DNA from: Candidatus Kouleothrix ribensis
Lineage (GTDB): Bacteria; Chloroflexota; Chloroflexia; Chloroflexales; Roseiflexaceae
NCBI GenBank assembly: GCA_016722075.1
Contig: JADKGW010000001.1
Coordinates: 3,162,001-3,226,000 of the forward strand
DNA length: 64,000 bases
Direction: 5' to 3'
The notes beneath the pieces were generated by a model. It did not search any database. It had not been told where the DNA came from and saw only the letters and a program-made list of their open reading frames with translations. Shown piece by piece: positions 25,421 through 33,512 of this stretch. The number at the start of each line of letters is the position of its first letter. Position 1 is the stretch's first letter. The position numbers and the translations under genes were made by a program.

Positions 25421-26403
25421 CTGAGAATCAGGCCGGCGGCGCGGAAGAGCGCACATCCGACGCGCAAGACGGTGCGGCACCTAGCGCCTCGGCCCAGGCG
25501 GCCGACGGCGACCAGCCAAGCCAGAACCAGGGTGGCGGCGAGAAAACAGTCAACGCAAACACGACGTTCAAGCCCCGGCGGCTGGAAGGCCAGCGCGACC
25601 GAATGGCCCGCCGCGCCGCCGGCAAGCGCAGCCGCACCAAGATCAACCGTAAGAGCGGGCGCTATATCAGCAGCCGGCCGGCCAAGCGAGTGACCGATCT
25701 CGCGCTCGATGCGACCTTACGCGAAGCCGCGATCTACCAGCGCCAGCGCCGCGAAACGCACGTGAGCGCACCGGCCCGGCCGGCCAGCCGAGTCATCCTG
25801 CGGCGATCCGATCTGCGCCAGAAAGTGCGGGTTCGTAAAACACGCAATGCTGTCTGCTTTGTAGTCGATGCCAGCTGGAGCATGGCCGCAGAAGAGCGTA
25901 TGCGCGCCACCAAGGCCGCCGTGCTCTCGCTGTTGCGCGATGCCTACCAGCGCCGTGATCAGGTCGGGCTGGTATCGTTCCAGCGCGACTATGCCACGCT
26001 GCTGCTGCCGCTGACGAACAGCATCGAGCTGGCTCAAAAGTATCTGCAGACCATGCCAACCGGCGGGAAGACGCCGCTGTCGCGCGGTTTATTGCTGGGC
26101 TACCAGGTGCTCGATCGGGCGCGCAAACGCGATCCTGAGGTCATTCCGCTGATGGTGATGCTTACCGACGGGCAGGCGAATGTCTCGATGGGCGATCTGC
26201 CGCCGCAGGCCGAGTGCTATGCGCTGGCCGACTTTGTCGCCACACAGTCGATCCGCTCGGTCGTAATCGATACCGAGCACCCGATCTTCGAGCGCGGCCT
26301 GGCGCGTCAGCTGGCGCAGCACCTGAAAGGCCACTACCATCGCCTTGAGGATATTCAAGAAGGCGGGCTGGCCGAACTCGTCCGATCCGAGCTCAGCCAA
26401 TAA
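25396..26403 (+). CDS. chlD: ChlD C-terminal part: linker plus VWA domain (-1 frame)
   Basis: Frame open from 25396 to a stop at 26401-26403. It has no convincing start of its own near the linker; an ATG at 25603 would give 266 aa lacking a clear SD. It reads ATLAENQAGGAEERTS..., a polar Pro/Gln/Gly linker, then the ChlD-typical GRYISSRPA and DLALDATLREAAIYQ. The VWA follows, with an intact MIDAS: DASWS, then T in KTPLSRG, then TDGQANVS. This is the medium-subunit architecture. Because the zero frame supplies the ATPase and this frame the VWA, I read the two ORFs as one gene with recoding. They could be a simple split or a sequencing error in the A-run. Confidence 0.85.
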   Translation, partial: RGKKKATLAENQAGGAEERTSDAQDGAAPSASAQAADGDQPSQNQGGGEKTVNANTTFKPRRLEGQRDRMARRAAGKRSRTKINRKSGRYISSRPAKRVTDLALDATLREAAIYQRQRRETHVSAPARPASRVILRRSDLRQKVRVRKTRNAVCFVVDASWSMAAEERMRATKAAVLSLLRDAYQRRDQVGLVSFQRDYATLLLPLTNSIELAQKYLQTMPTGGKTPLSRGLLLGYQVLDRARKRDPEVIPLMVMLTDGQANVSMGDLPPQAECYALADFVATQSIRSVVIDTEHPIFERGLARQLAQHLKGHYHRLEDIQEGGLAELVRSELSQ

Positions 26404-26502
26404 CCAAGCTATACGGATGGGACGCATGTCAAGCGCCCTGCCCTGACCGATAACCATCAATTCAGATACTTTTTGGATAACCTATCAGGAGGATCGTTGG
26501 TC

Positions 26503-28137
26503 ATGACCGATCAGGAGCGCCCCGTCGAGGAGCGGAACGAACTGCTCGATGATCTGGTGAATACTGTAACTGCAGTTGCAGACCCAGATGACTCGAAGCA
26601 GCAACCGGCTGTGGAATCACAGTCAGAAGCGGCAGCGCAGCCCAACGAGGCGCCCACCGCCGAGCTGCCCACCGCCGAGCCGGTCGCCGAAGCACCAGCG
26701 GCCGAGCTTGCGGCCGAGCTAATCGCCGAGCCAGTCGCCGAAGCACCGGCGGCTGAATTAGCGGCCGAGCCGGTCGCCGAAGCACCGGCGGCTGAATTAG
26801 CGGCCGAGCCGGTCGTCGAGGCACCGGCGGCTGAATTAGCGGCCGAGCCGGTCGCCGAAGCACCGGCGGCTGAATTAGCGGCCGAGCCAGTCGCCGAGGC
26901 ACCAGCCGCCGAGCTCGCGGCCGAGCCAGTCGCCGAAGCACCAGCCGCCGAGCTCACGGCCGAGCTGGTGGCAGCTGAGGCCGCGAGCGCCAGCTACACG
27001 CCGGTGGCCGAGGAAGACAGCGGCAAGCCACGCCGTGTCAAAGACCTCGAGCCGGGTATGGAGCTCGAGGGCCGAGTCACATCGATCGCCCTCTACGGCA
27101 TCTTTGTCGACTTGGGGGTCGGCCGCGACGGCCTGGTGCATATCTCAGAGATGAGCGACACCCGGATCGACTCGCCCAGCGACATTGTGCAGATCGGCAA
27201 CACCGTCAAGGTTCGCGTCAAGAGTGTCGAGCCGGATGGCCGGCGGATCAGCTTGACCATGCGCTCGAAGGAGCGCGCCAACCAGCCACGCGAGCGCGGG
27301 CGCAAGCGGCCCGAGCTCAATCGCGAGCTACTGGCGTCGCTGCGCGTCGGCGACAATATCGAAGGTACCGTCACCGGTATCGCGCCGTTTGGCGTATTCG
27401 TCGATATTGGCGTCGGCAAAGATGGCCTGGTTCACGTATCGGAACTGGCCGAGGGCCGGATCGACAAGCCCGAGGATGCCGTGACTGTCGGCCAGAGCTA
27501 TACCTTCAAGGTGCTCGAAGTCGATGCCGAAGGCACGCGCATCAGCCTGAGCCTGCGGCGCGCCCAGCGCGGCCAGCGGTTGGCCCAGCTCGAGAAGGGC
27601 CAGATCCTCGACGGCACAATCAGCGGCCTGGCACCGTTCGGCGCGTTCGTCGACATCGGCGTGGGCCGCGACGGCCTGGTGCATATCTCCGAGATCTCCG
27701 ACCAGCGTGTCGCCAAAGTCGAGGATGCCGTCAAGGTTGGCGATCCAGTCCAGGTGCGGGTGCTCGAGATCGACTCGGGCAGCAAGCGCATCAGCCTCTC
27801 GATGCGGCTGGAAGATCGGCCGCGCGAGGCGCCCGCACCCGGCGAAGCGCGCGAAGAGCGCCCCCGCCGCGACGATCGTGGCCCGCGCGGGCCGCGCCGC
27901 GAGCGCGACGATGCCGCGCGTGCGCCCGAGGTGTATAGCTCGACCGAAGAACCCGAGGAGAACTTCAGCGGCGATGCGACGATCGAAGACCTGCTATCGA
28001 AGTTTGGCAGCGGCGGCAAGCGCGAGCGCAAGCGTCGCACCGACGACGAGGAAGAGGGCGAGTTCGACGATCGGCACACGCGCCGCCAGCGCGACGCGAT
28101 TCGCCGCACGCTCCAGCAGCTGAGCGACGACGAATAA
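26503..28137 (+). CDS. S1 RNA-binding protein with long Ala/Glu/Pro N-terminal extension
   Basis: 544 aa. Three S1 domains (about 182-255, 279-350, 364-435) each begin LEG/IEG/LDG-x-V-T/S-x-IA and contain the FVDLGVGRDGLVHISE signature. They resemble ribosomal protein S1, but there are three domains rather than four to six. Residues about 55-160 are an imperfect repeat of AEPVAEAPAAEL. The tail is rich in Arg/Glu/Asp (RGPRRERDDAAR). ATG at 26503 has AGGAGG 10 nt upstream; a TTG at 26497 is nearer. Likely an S1-like translation or RNA-decay factor. Confidence 0.88.
   Translation: MTDQERPVEERNELLDDLVNTVTAVADPDDSKQQPAVESQSEAAAQPNEAPTAELPTAEPVAEAPAAELAAELIAEPVAEAPAAELAAEPVAEAPAAELAAEPVVEAPAAELAAEPVAEAPAAELAAEPVAEAPAAELAAEPVAEAPAAELTAELVAAEAASASYTPVAEEDSGKPRRVKDLEPGMELEGRVTSIALYGIFVDLGVGRDGLVHISEMSDTRIDSPSDIVQIGNTVKVRVKSVEPDGRRISLTMRSKERANQPRERGRKRPELNRELLASLRVGDNIEGTVTGIAPFGVFVDIGVGKDGLVHVSELAEGRIDKPEDAVTVGQSYTFKVLEVDAEGTRISLSLRRAQRGQRLAQLEKGQILDGTISGLAPFGAFVDIGVGRDGLVHISEISDQRVAKVEDAVKVGDPVQVRVLEIDSGSKRISLSMRLEDRPREAPAPGEAREERPRRDDRGPRGPRRERDDAARAPEVYSSTEEPEENFSGDATIEDLLSKFGSGGKRERKRRTDDEEEGEFDDRHTRRQRDAIRRTLQQLSDDE
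26680..26965 (+). repeat. In-frame tandem repeats, about 12 codons each
   Basis: Repeats of GCCGAGCCGGTCGCCGAAGC plus ACCGGCGGCTGAATTAGCG and variants encode AEPVAEAPAAEL. DNA identity between adjacent units is high, so unit number may vary. Confidence 0.8.
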
Positions 28138-28154
28138 CAACTTACGCAGCCCAA

Positions 28155-28205
28155 TTGAGCCGGGGAATGTGCGCCTACGCCCAGCGTTCGCGCGCCCCGG
28201 CTCAA
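28155..28205. terminator. 11-bp perfect inverted repeat after the S1 gene
   Basis: TTGAGCCGGGG (28155-28165) pairs with CCCCGGCTCAA (28195-28205) around a 29-nt loop, 18 bp after the S1 stop codon. No T-run follows, so it is only a weak terminator candidate. Confidence 0.4.
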
Positions 28206-28324
28206 CAGCGTAGCGCGATTGGCGTGCCGGCACTGGCAGCCGGGCAATCGGCCCGTTTGCGCCTGGCAAAGCGCGGCCGGCACCGGCTCAGTGGCTATTG
28301 GCCTCTGTGACGCCGTACGCGTAT

Positions 28325-28354
28325 TTGACAGCCCGCTCTGTTCCTTTGTATAAT
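28325..28354 (+). promoter_or_regulatory. Consensus promoter of the rpmH cluster
   Basis: TTGACA (28325-28330), 18-bp spacer, TATAAT (28349-28354). Both hexamers match the housekeeping consensus exactly. Leader of about 100 nt before rpmH. The strongest promoter seen in the window. Confidence 0.85.
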
Positions 28355-28457
28355 TGCAGGTGTTATCTCCGCCATCGCAATCAGCTGGTTGTGAAGCGCG
28401 ATCCGCGAATGATTATCCCTGTGCGGCAAGGCTCGCCGCGCAGGCACGAGGTATACA

Positions 28458-28631
28458 ATGCCTAAGCGAACCTGGCAACCAAAACGGATTCCCCGTCGTC
28501 GTAAACATGGGTTCCTCGACCGCATGGCAACCAAAGACGGGCGTGCCGTGCTACAGCGCCGGCGCCTGCGTGGCCGCTGGAAGTTGACCGTGAGCGACGA
28601 GCGACGAGCAGTTCGCCGCGGGCACCGTTAG
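28458..28631 (+). CDS. rpmH: Ribosomal protein L34
   Basis: 57 aa: MPKRTWQPKRIPRRRKHGF followed by LDRMATKDGRAVLQRRRLRG and RWKLTVSDE. This is the near-invariant L34 sequence with a 10-residue C-terminal extension (ERRAVRRGHR). Too short for the standard ORF length cut-off. First gene of rpmH-rnpA-yidC-jag behind a consensus promoter. Confidence 0.97.
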   Translation: MPKRTWQPKRIPRRRKHGFLDRMATKDGRAVLQRRRLRGRWKLTVSDERRAVRRGHR

Positions 28632-28713
28632 GGTGCTGTGCGCTGAGGGCCACGCGCCGCGAGCCGGCATGCCCACGACGCCGAGTGGTCTTACGGCTGG
28701 CGGTTCTTGATCT

Positions 28714-29073
28714 ATGAAGCGCGCCTATCGCCTCCGCAAGCCCGATCAATTTCAACGAGCACGGCGCAATGGGCGCAGCTGGAGCAGCGTGCTGATCGCG
28801 CTCAATGCGGTTGGCAACAATCGCCGCATGGCACGCTGCGGGTTTGTGGCCGGTAAGCGCGTTGGTGGCGCTGTCGAGCGCAACCGTGCCCGCCGGCGCC
28901 TGCGCGAGGCGGTGCGGCTGGCCTATACGCAGATCGCACCCGGCTGGGATCTGGTGTTCATTGTGCGCTCGCCGGCAGTCGCCTCGGTAGCCTTCACCGA
29001 CCTACAGGCCACCGTCGAGCAGCTCCTACGCCGTGCCGGGTTGTGGCGCGAACCGCGTACGACCAGTGGCTAA
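28714..29073 (+). CDS. rnpA: Ribonuclease P protein component
   Basis: 119 aa, usual length. It binds RNase P RNA to process the 5' ends of tRNA precursors. It has the FxxxRRxGRSWSSVLIAL start, VAGKRVGGAVERNRARRRLREAVR (the RNR motif) and GWDLVFIVRSPA. It is 82 bp after rpmH and directly before yidC; the small yidD gene often found between them is absent. Confidence 0.95.
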   Translation: MKRAYRLRKPDQFQRARRNGRSWSSVLIALNAVGNNRRMARCGFVAGKRVGGAVERNRARRRLREAVRLAYTQIAPGWDLVFIVRSPAVASVAFTDLQATVEQLLRRAGLWREPRTTSG

Positions 29074-29091
29074 AACAAAGGGTTAACAACT

Positions 29092-30093
29092 ATGGGGAAT
29101 ATATGGGCGATCTTTGTCGGCTTCCTCGAGAATGTTCTGCTGACATTCTACGGATTTACCGGCAATGGCGGCCTGGCGATCATTCTGTTTACAGTGGTCG
29201 CGCGGCTGATTATCCTGCCCCTCACGCTGAAGTCGCTGCAGTCGACCCGCAAGATGCAAGAGCTTCAGCCCCAGCTCAAAGAACTCCAGCGCAAGCACGG
29301 CAAAGATCAGCAGAAGCTTACCGAAGAGACCATGCGGCTCTATCGGGAGTATAAGGTCAACCCGGCCGGCGGCTGCCTGCCCATGCTGTTGCAGTTCCCG
29401 ATCTTCATCGGCGTGTACCAGGCCGTGCTGCACCTCACACAGTCGTCGCCGGCCGGCCACGCCGTCGGCACCATGATCGATGTTCTGGCTAAAAATGGCG
29501 TCGATGTCGCGAGCCTGGCCGCACAGAAGATCGGCCAGTCGCAGCTGGGTGGCGGGTTCTTGTGGCTGAGCGACCTGGGCCGGCCCGACCCGCTGTACAT
29601 TCTGGGCGTGCTGTCGGTGGTGTTCCAGCTGATCGTCCAGCTTATGGCAACCCCGCGCGTCCAGGATCCACAGCAGAAGGCCATGACCCAATCGATGCTG
29701 ATCCTGCCGCTGATGTTTGGCTACCTCGGATTTACCTTCCCGGCCGGCGCGGTGCTCTACTGGGTCATTGGTAGTGTGCTGTCGATGATCCAGCAGTATG
29801 TGATTTCGGGCTGGGGTTCGTTGGCGAATTATCTGAAGTTTCTGCCAACCACCGGCGGCCTGTTACCACCAACCACGCCCGTTGTTGCGACTGCCGGCAC
29901 GGCCGGTAGCACGATACTCGAAGAGCCGCCCGGCGCGAAGCAGAGCTTCTGGGATGTGTTAAACCCGCTGACTGAGCAGAGCGACCCGGCCGATGATACA
30001 ACGACCGACGAAACCACCGAGCAGGCACTGAGCGAGGTGCGGCGGCAGCTCAATCAAGAGAATCCGCGTCGTCGAAAAACGCGTCGTTCATAA
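29092..30093 (+). CDS. yidC: Membrane insertase YidC (Oxa1 family)
   Basis: 333 aa, a short gram-positive/Chloroflexi-type YidC without the large periplasmic domain. It has VVARLIILPLTLKSLQSTRKMQ (first TM and conserved hydrophilic-groove Arg), then MLLQFPIFIGVYQAVL, then VVFQLIVQLMATPR, then LILPLMFGYLGFTFPAG. The C-terminus is a charged tail (RRRKTRRS) that can contact ribosomes. Its stop overlaps an ATG in the next gene region. Inserts membrane proteins with or without SecYEG. Confidence 0.95.
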   Translation: MGNIWAIFVGFLENVLLTFYGFTGNGGLAIILFTVVARLIILPLTLKSLQSTRKMQELQPQLKELQRKHGKDQQKLTEETMRLYREYKVNPAGGCLPMLLQFPIFIGVYQAVLHLTQSSPAGHAVGTMIDVLAKNGVDVASLAAQKIGQSQLGGGFLWLSDLGRPDPLYILGVLSVVFQLIVQLMATPRVQDPQQKAMTQSMLILPLMFGYLGFTFPAGAVLYWVIGSVLSMIQQYVISGWGSLANYLKFLPTTGGLLPPTTPVVATAGTAGSTILEEPPGAKQSFWDVLNPLTEQSDPADDTTTDETTEQALSEVRRQLNQENPRRRKTRRS

Positions 30094-30131
30094 TGTTGGA
30101 GCTTCGACGAACGACACACGGTGAGGAAGAT

Positions 30132-30821
30132 ATGAAGAGCATTGAGATTAGCGCACGCACAGTTGCAGAGGCGATCCAGTTGGCGCTGGCCCAGCTCGGC
30201 AAGGATCGCGATGAGGTCGCGATCGAGGTGCTCGAGCCGGGTAGCGACGATGAAGAGGCGCTCGTTCGAGTCACCGCAGTCGATGATGAAGATGATGAGG
30301 CCGATAGCGCGCCGGCCGAAGCCGCACCTACCGGATCAGTCGACCAGATTGCCCGGCATATTCTCGAAAACCTGCTCGAGCGTATGGATATTCACGGGTA
30401 TGTGACGGCTGTGCGCAGCACGGTGCCCGGCCAGCGCGGCGAGCCGGAAGAGACAATTACACTGCACGTCGAGGGCGCCGATGAAGAGGCCATGGGTCTG
30501 CTGATCGGCCGACGCGGCGAGACGCTACGCTCGGTGCAGTTTATGGTCAACCTGCTGGTTAGCCGCAAGGTTCAGAAGTGGCCGCAGGTGGTTGTCGATG
30601 TTGGTAACTACCGCCAGCGTCGCCAGGAATCGCTCGAGGGCCTGGCCCGGCGCATGGCCGAGCGCGTGCGCCAGAGCGGGCGCCCGCTCACGCTCGAGCC
30701 AATGGGCGCATACGAGCGCCGGATCGTTCACCTGGCCTTGCGCGCCGACCCGACTGTTTACACCGAGAGCAGTGGCGAAGGCGAGAGCCGCAAGGTGGTC
30801 ATCTACCCGGCCAAGTCGTAA
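30132..30821 (+). CDS. khpB: RNA-binding protein Jag/KhpB
   Basis: 229 aa with three parts. A Jag-N domain (MKSIEISARTVAEAIQLALA) is followed by an acidic linker (DDEDDEADS), then a KH domain with LIGRRGETLRSVQ, and a C-terminal R3H domain (GAYERRIVHLAL). KhpB binds RNA, in other phyla with KhpA, and affects cell elongation and division. ATG 30132 (GAGGAAG upstream) is preferred to one at 30093 overlapping the yidC stop. Classic neighbour of yidC. Confidence 0.92.
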   Translation: MKSIEISARTVAEAIQLALAQLGKDRDEVAIEVLEPGSDDEEALVRVTAVDDEDDEADSAPAEAAPTGSVDQIARHILENLLERMDIHGYVTAVRSTVPGQRGEPEETITLHVEGADEEAMGLLIGRRGETLRSVQFMVNLLVSRKVQKWPQVVVDVGNYRQRRQESLEGLARRMAERVRQSGRPLTLEPMGAYERRIVHLALRADPTVYTESSGEGESRKVVIYPAKS

Positions 30822-30902
30822 TCTTGCAGCGGCTGTAGGGCCGCAGGGCCACCTGCGCTCAACCATTGGCCCGGCCGCCCTCGCCGAAGCACTGACAACC
30901 GC

Positions 30903-31775
30903 ATGCGACCCGACTACCTCCTGCTTGGTCATTTCACGCGCGACGTGCTGCCGGATCGAACGACGATCCCTGGCGGCACGTCGTTGTATGCGGCGCTCAC
31001 GGCCCACCGGCTCGGCCTGAGCGTTGCAGTCGTGTCGGCACCGGCCGAACTGCCGGCCGACTGGCCCAGGGCGATCCAGCTCGCGTTTCACGCGTCGCCA
31101 ACCCCACCCACCTTCGAGAATATCTATACGCCGCAGGGCCGCAAACAGATTCTGCATACCTCGTCGCAGCCGATCACACTCGACGCGATCCCGGCGGGCT
31201 GGCAGCACGCGCCGGTGATCCATCTCGGGCCGATCCTGGGTGAGACGCCCGAGCAGCTGGTGTTCGCCTTCCCCGGCGCGCTGATCGGCGTGACCCCGCA
31301 GGGCTGGATGCGGGTATGGAACCAGCCGCTGCCCAGCCCGGTGATCTACCAGCCCTGGCGCCCCGACCCGGCCGTGCTGGCGCGGATCGATGCGCTGGTG
31401 CTGAGTATTGAGGATGTGCGCGGCGACGAGGCGCTGGCGGCCAGCTACGCACAGCACTGCCGGCTGGTGGCACTGACCCGCGGCGCCAGCGGCGCGACGC
31501 TGTTCGTTGATGGCAGCGCCCACAGCATCCCGGCCTTCGCCGCCACTGAGCGCGACCCGACCGGTGCCGGCGATGTGTTTGCGGCCACGCTGTTCGCACG
31601 CCTGCACGAAACCGGCGACCCGCTATCCGCCGCGCGCTACGCCGCCTACGTAGCGGCGCTGAGCGTCGAGGGCGTTGGCGTCAGCGCCATCGCCGGCCGT
31701 GCGGCGATCGATCAGGGGCTGGCGCAGCGCAGCGCGCTGCCGGCCCAGGCGCCCGAGGCCCCACCCACACCATAA
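30903..31775 (+). CDS. PfkB-family carbohydrate kinase
   Basis: 290 aa. It has an N-terminal LLGHFTRDV, the glycine motif TIPGGTSLYAAL, and the C-terminal PfkB signature RDPTGAGDVFAATLFARL containing the catalytic Asp (GAGD). No lid residues identify the sugar; ribokinase, adenosine kinase and other family members are all possible. It starts 81 bp after jag on the same strand and is possibly in that transcript. The tail is Pro/Ala-rich. Confidence 0.85.
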   Translation: MRPDYLLLGHFTRDVLPDRTTIPGGTSLYAALTAHRLGLSVAVVSAPAELPADWPRAIQLAFHASPTPPTFENIYTPQGRKQILHTSSQPITLDAIPAGWQHAPVIHLGPILGETPEQLVFAFPGALIGVTPQGWMRVWNQPLPSPVIYQPWRPDPAVLARIDALVLSIEDVRGDEALAASYAQHCRLVALTRGASGATLFVDGSAHSIPAFAATERDPTGAGDVFAATLFARLHETGDPLSAARYAAYVAALSVEGVGVSAIAGRAAIDQGLAQRSALPAQAPEAPPTP

Positions 31776-31800
31776 GCACCACCGCACCAGCCAACACACA

Positions 31801-31833
31801 AGCGGCGAGCGCCGTATGCCGACGCCCGCCGCT
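31801..31833. terminator. Hairpin between convergent genes
   Basis: AGCGGCG (31801-31807) pairs with CGCCGCT (31827-31833) between the converging PfkB and ClpA/C-like genes. The minus strand continues TTGTGTGTTGG, which is only partly T-rich. Weak candidate. Confidence 0.35.
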
Positions 31834-31850
31834 CGATCGGGAAACCCTGG

Positions 31851-33077
31851 CTACCTGGCCGAGTTACGCCCACTGCCCTCGAAACCGCGCCGCGGCGTGA
31901 CGCGCGGGCCGCGTGCGGCCACCGGGCCGGCCGAATGCTCCATGGTATTGCCGCGATCGGCCGAAAGGCCCACGCTCGGCTGCTGCGGCCCATCGGTAGA
32001 CGTGCGACCAACCTCGGCCGCGCGCAGCTGCTGAGCCTGCTGCAGGAGCTCGGGCGCCGGCTCGAAAAGGAACTCGAGCGCCTGGCCATACTTGTCGACG
32101 CCCGACGCAACCACTACCACGCGGCTGCCCTCGGGGATGCCGCCCGATGCCAGCAGATCGGCTAGCGGCGCCTCGACCAGCTTCAACAGCTGCTGGCGCA
32201 GCGGGCGGGCGCCGAAGCGTGGCTCGAAGCCCTTGTGCAACACATACTCTTTGGCCTCGTCGGTCAGATCAAGACTGATGCCATGGCGCAGATACTGCTC
32301 GTTGGCCTCCTTCAGCATCCGCTCGAGCACCTCGCGCAGAATATCGCTCGAGAGCGGGCGGAACGCGATGATCTCATCGAGGCGGTTGATCCATTCGGGC
32401 TGAAACACCCGCTGTAGCGCCTCAAAGCCAATCTGATAGATCTGCTGGCCAGTCGCCTCGACATCCTTCTGCGCAGTGCGAAAGCCGATCGTGCGCCGAT
32501 CGAGGAAATCGACCATCTCCTTCGCGCCGACATTGGTGGTCAGGATCACAATACTGCTCTGGAACGAGACGCGCCGGCCGCCGTTCAGCAGCAGGATCTC
32601 GCCATCCTCCATAATTTGCAGCAGCAGATTCCACAGCTCAGGCTGGCCCTTCTCGATCTCGTCGAACAGCACCACGCTGTTGTCTTGCTCAATAATATCG
32701 GGGTTCAGCAACGGCTTCTGATCGCGACCAACATACGAGGGTGGCGCGCCGATCAATGCCGAAACCTCGTGGCCCTGGCTGAAGAGCGAGCAGTCGATCT
32801 TCAGAAATGCCTCGCCATCGGGCCGCAGCAGCTGCGCCAACCGGCGCGCAGTAGCCGTCTTGCCGACACCAGTTGGGCCAAGGAATAGCAATGTTGCACG
32901 TGGCCGGCGTGGATTTCCAGCCGAAAAGCCAAAGCGAGCGCGATTCAGCAGCCGCACCACCGCCTCGATCGCACGATCCTGGCCAAAGATCGTGGTGCGA
33001 AGCTTCTGCTCGACTTCATCGAGCGGGTTAGAATTTCCACGAACTGCTTTGAGCATCCGGCTCGGATCATATTCCAT
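31851..33077 (-). CDS. Stand-alone ClpA/ClpC-D2-like AAA+ unfoldase
   Basis: 408 aa with a single AAA+ module homologous to the second ring of ClpA/ClpC. Walker A is GPTGVGKTA (67-75), pore loop APPSYVG (Tyr115), Walker B VVLFDEIEKGQPELW (139-140 DE), sensor 1 LTTNVGA, arginine finger NRLDE, sensor 2 GARPLRQ. The segment RRTIGFRTAQ (195-204) sits where ClpA has its ClpP-contact IGL loop. No N-domain or D1 is present; a short 60-residue front end and a disordered C-terminal tail flank it. ATG 33077 is preferred to a TTG 11 codons upstream. Partner protease unknown; no clpP is in the window. Confidence 0.85.
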   Translation of the reverse strand: MEYDPSRMLKAVRGNSNPLDEVEQKLRTTIFGQDRAIEAVVRLLNRARFGFSAGNPRRPRATLLFLGPTGVGKTATARRLAQLLRPDGEAFLKIDCSLFSQGHEVSALIGAPPSYVGRDQKPLLNPDIIEQDNSVVLFDEIEKGQPELWNLLLQIMEDGEILLLNGGRRVSFQSSIVILTTNVGAKEMVDFLDRRTIGFRTAQKDVEATGQQIYQIGFEALQRVFQPEWINRLDEIIAFRPLSSDILREVLERMLKEANEQYLRHGISLDLTDEAKEYVLHKGFEPRFGARPLRQQLLKLVEAPLADLLASGGIPEGSRVVVVASGVDKYGQALEFLFEPAPELLQQAQQLRAAEVGRTSTDGPQQPSVGLSADRGNTMEHSAGPVAARGPRVTPRRGFEGSGRNSAR

Positions 33078-33198
33078 CGAAAATCCCCGATCCAATACAA
33101 AGCGGCCCAACGATAGGTATTGGGAAGAAATGTGCCGCTAGTTGAATAGTTAAGAGGCGGAAACGCAGTGCTTCAATATCGAAACCATTATACCTGTC

Positions 33199-33268
33199 GC
33201 TAATTTGCGAATCAAGGCACGCGCTTTGACGGAACGTAAACAGCTCGGTTGCTAATTTGCGTCGCAAA
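33199..33268. repeat. Paired GCTAATTTGCG sites in a divergent intergenic region
   Basis: GCTAATTTGCG occurs at 33199-33209 and 33251-33261, exactly 52 bp apart, and the second is part of a perfect palindrome TTTGCG-T-CGCAAA (33256-33268). The region is AT-richer than its surroundings and separates the ClpA/C-like gene from the OmpR-type regulator. It is probably a regulatory site for one or both. Nothing else recognised in 33078-33512. Confidence 0.5.
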
Positions 33269-33512
33269 GCATAGCGACTCGTTCGATCGCAGGTGCCAAC
33301 TTTAACTACTGGATAACATCGACTTAACCTGCGCGCGATAGAGTACAGTTGATCGATTCGGTACCACCAGGCGCTGGCCCGGAGGATGGCAGAAGCACGT
33401 GGGCATGTCTACTATGTAACGACGAACTGCCGTGCGCGGGTACGGGGCGGGTGTGAAATGCACCAATCGGCCAACGCACCCAGGCGCCGGCGCCGGAAAC
33501 GATGCAACACGT

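Noticed and set aside
25603..26403. VWA protein as an independent gene starting at the ATG at 25603
   Set aside because: No SD at that ATG, and the same frame extends upstream through a ChlD-like linker to the A9 site.
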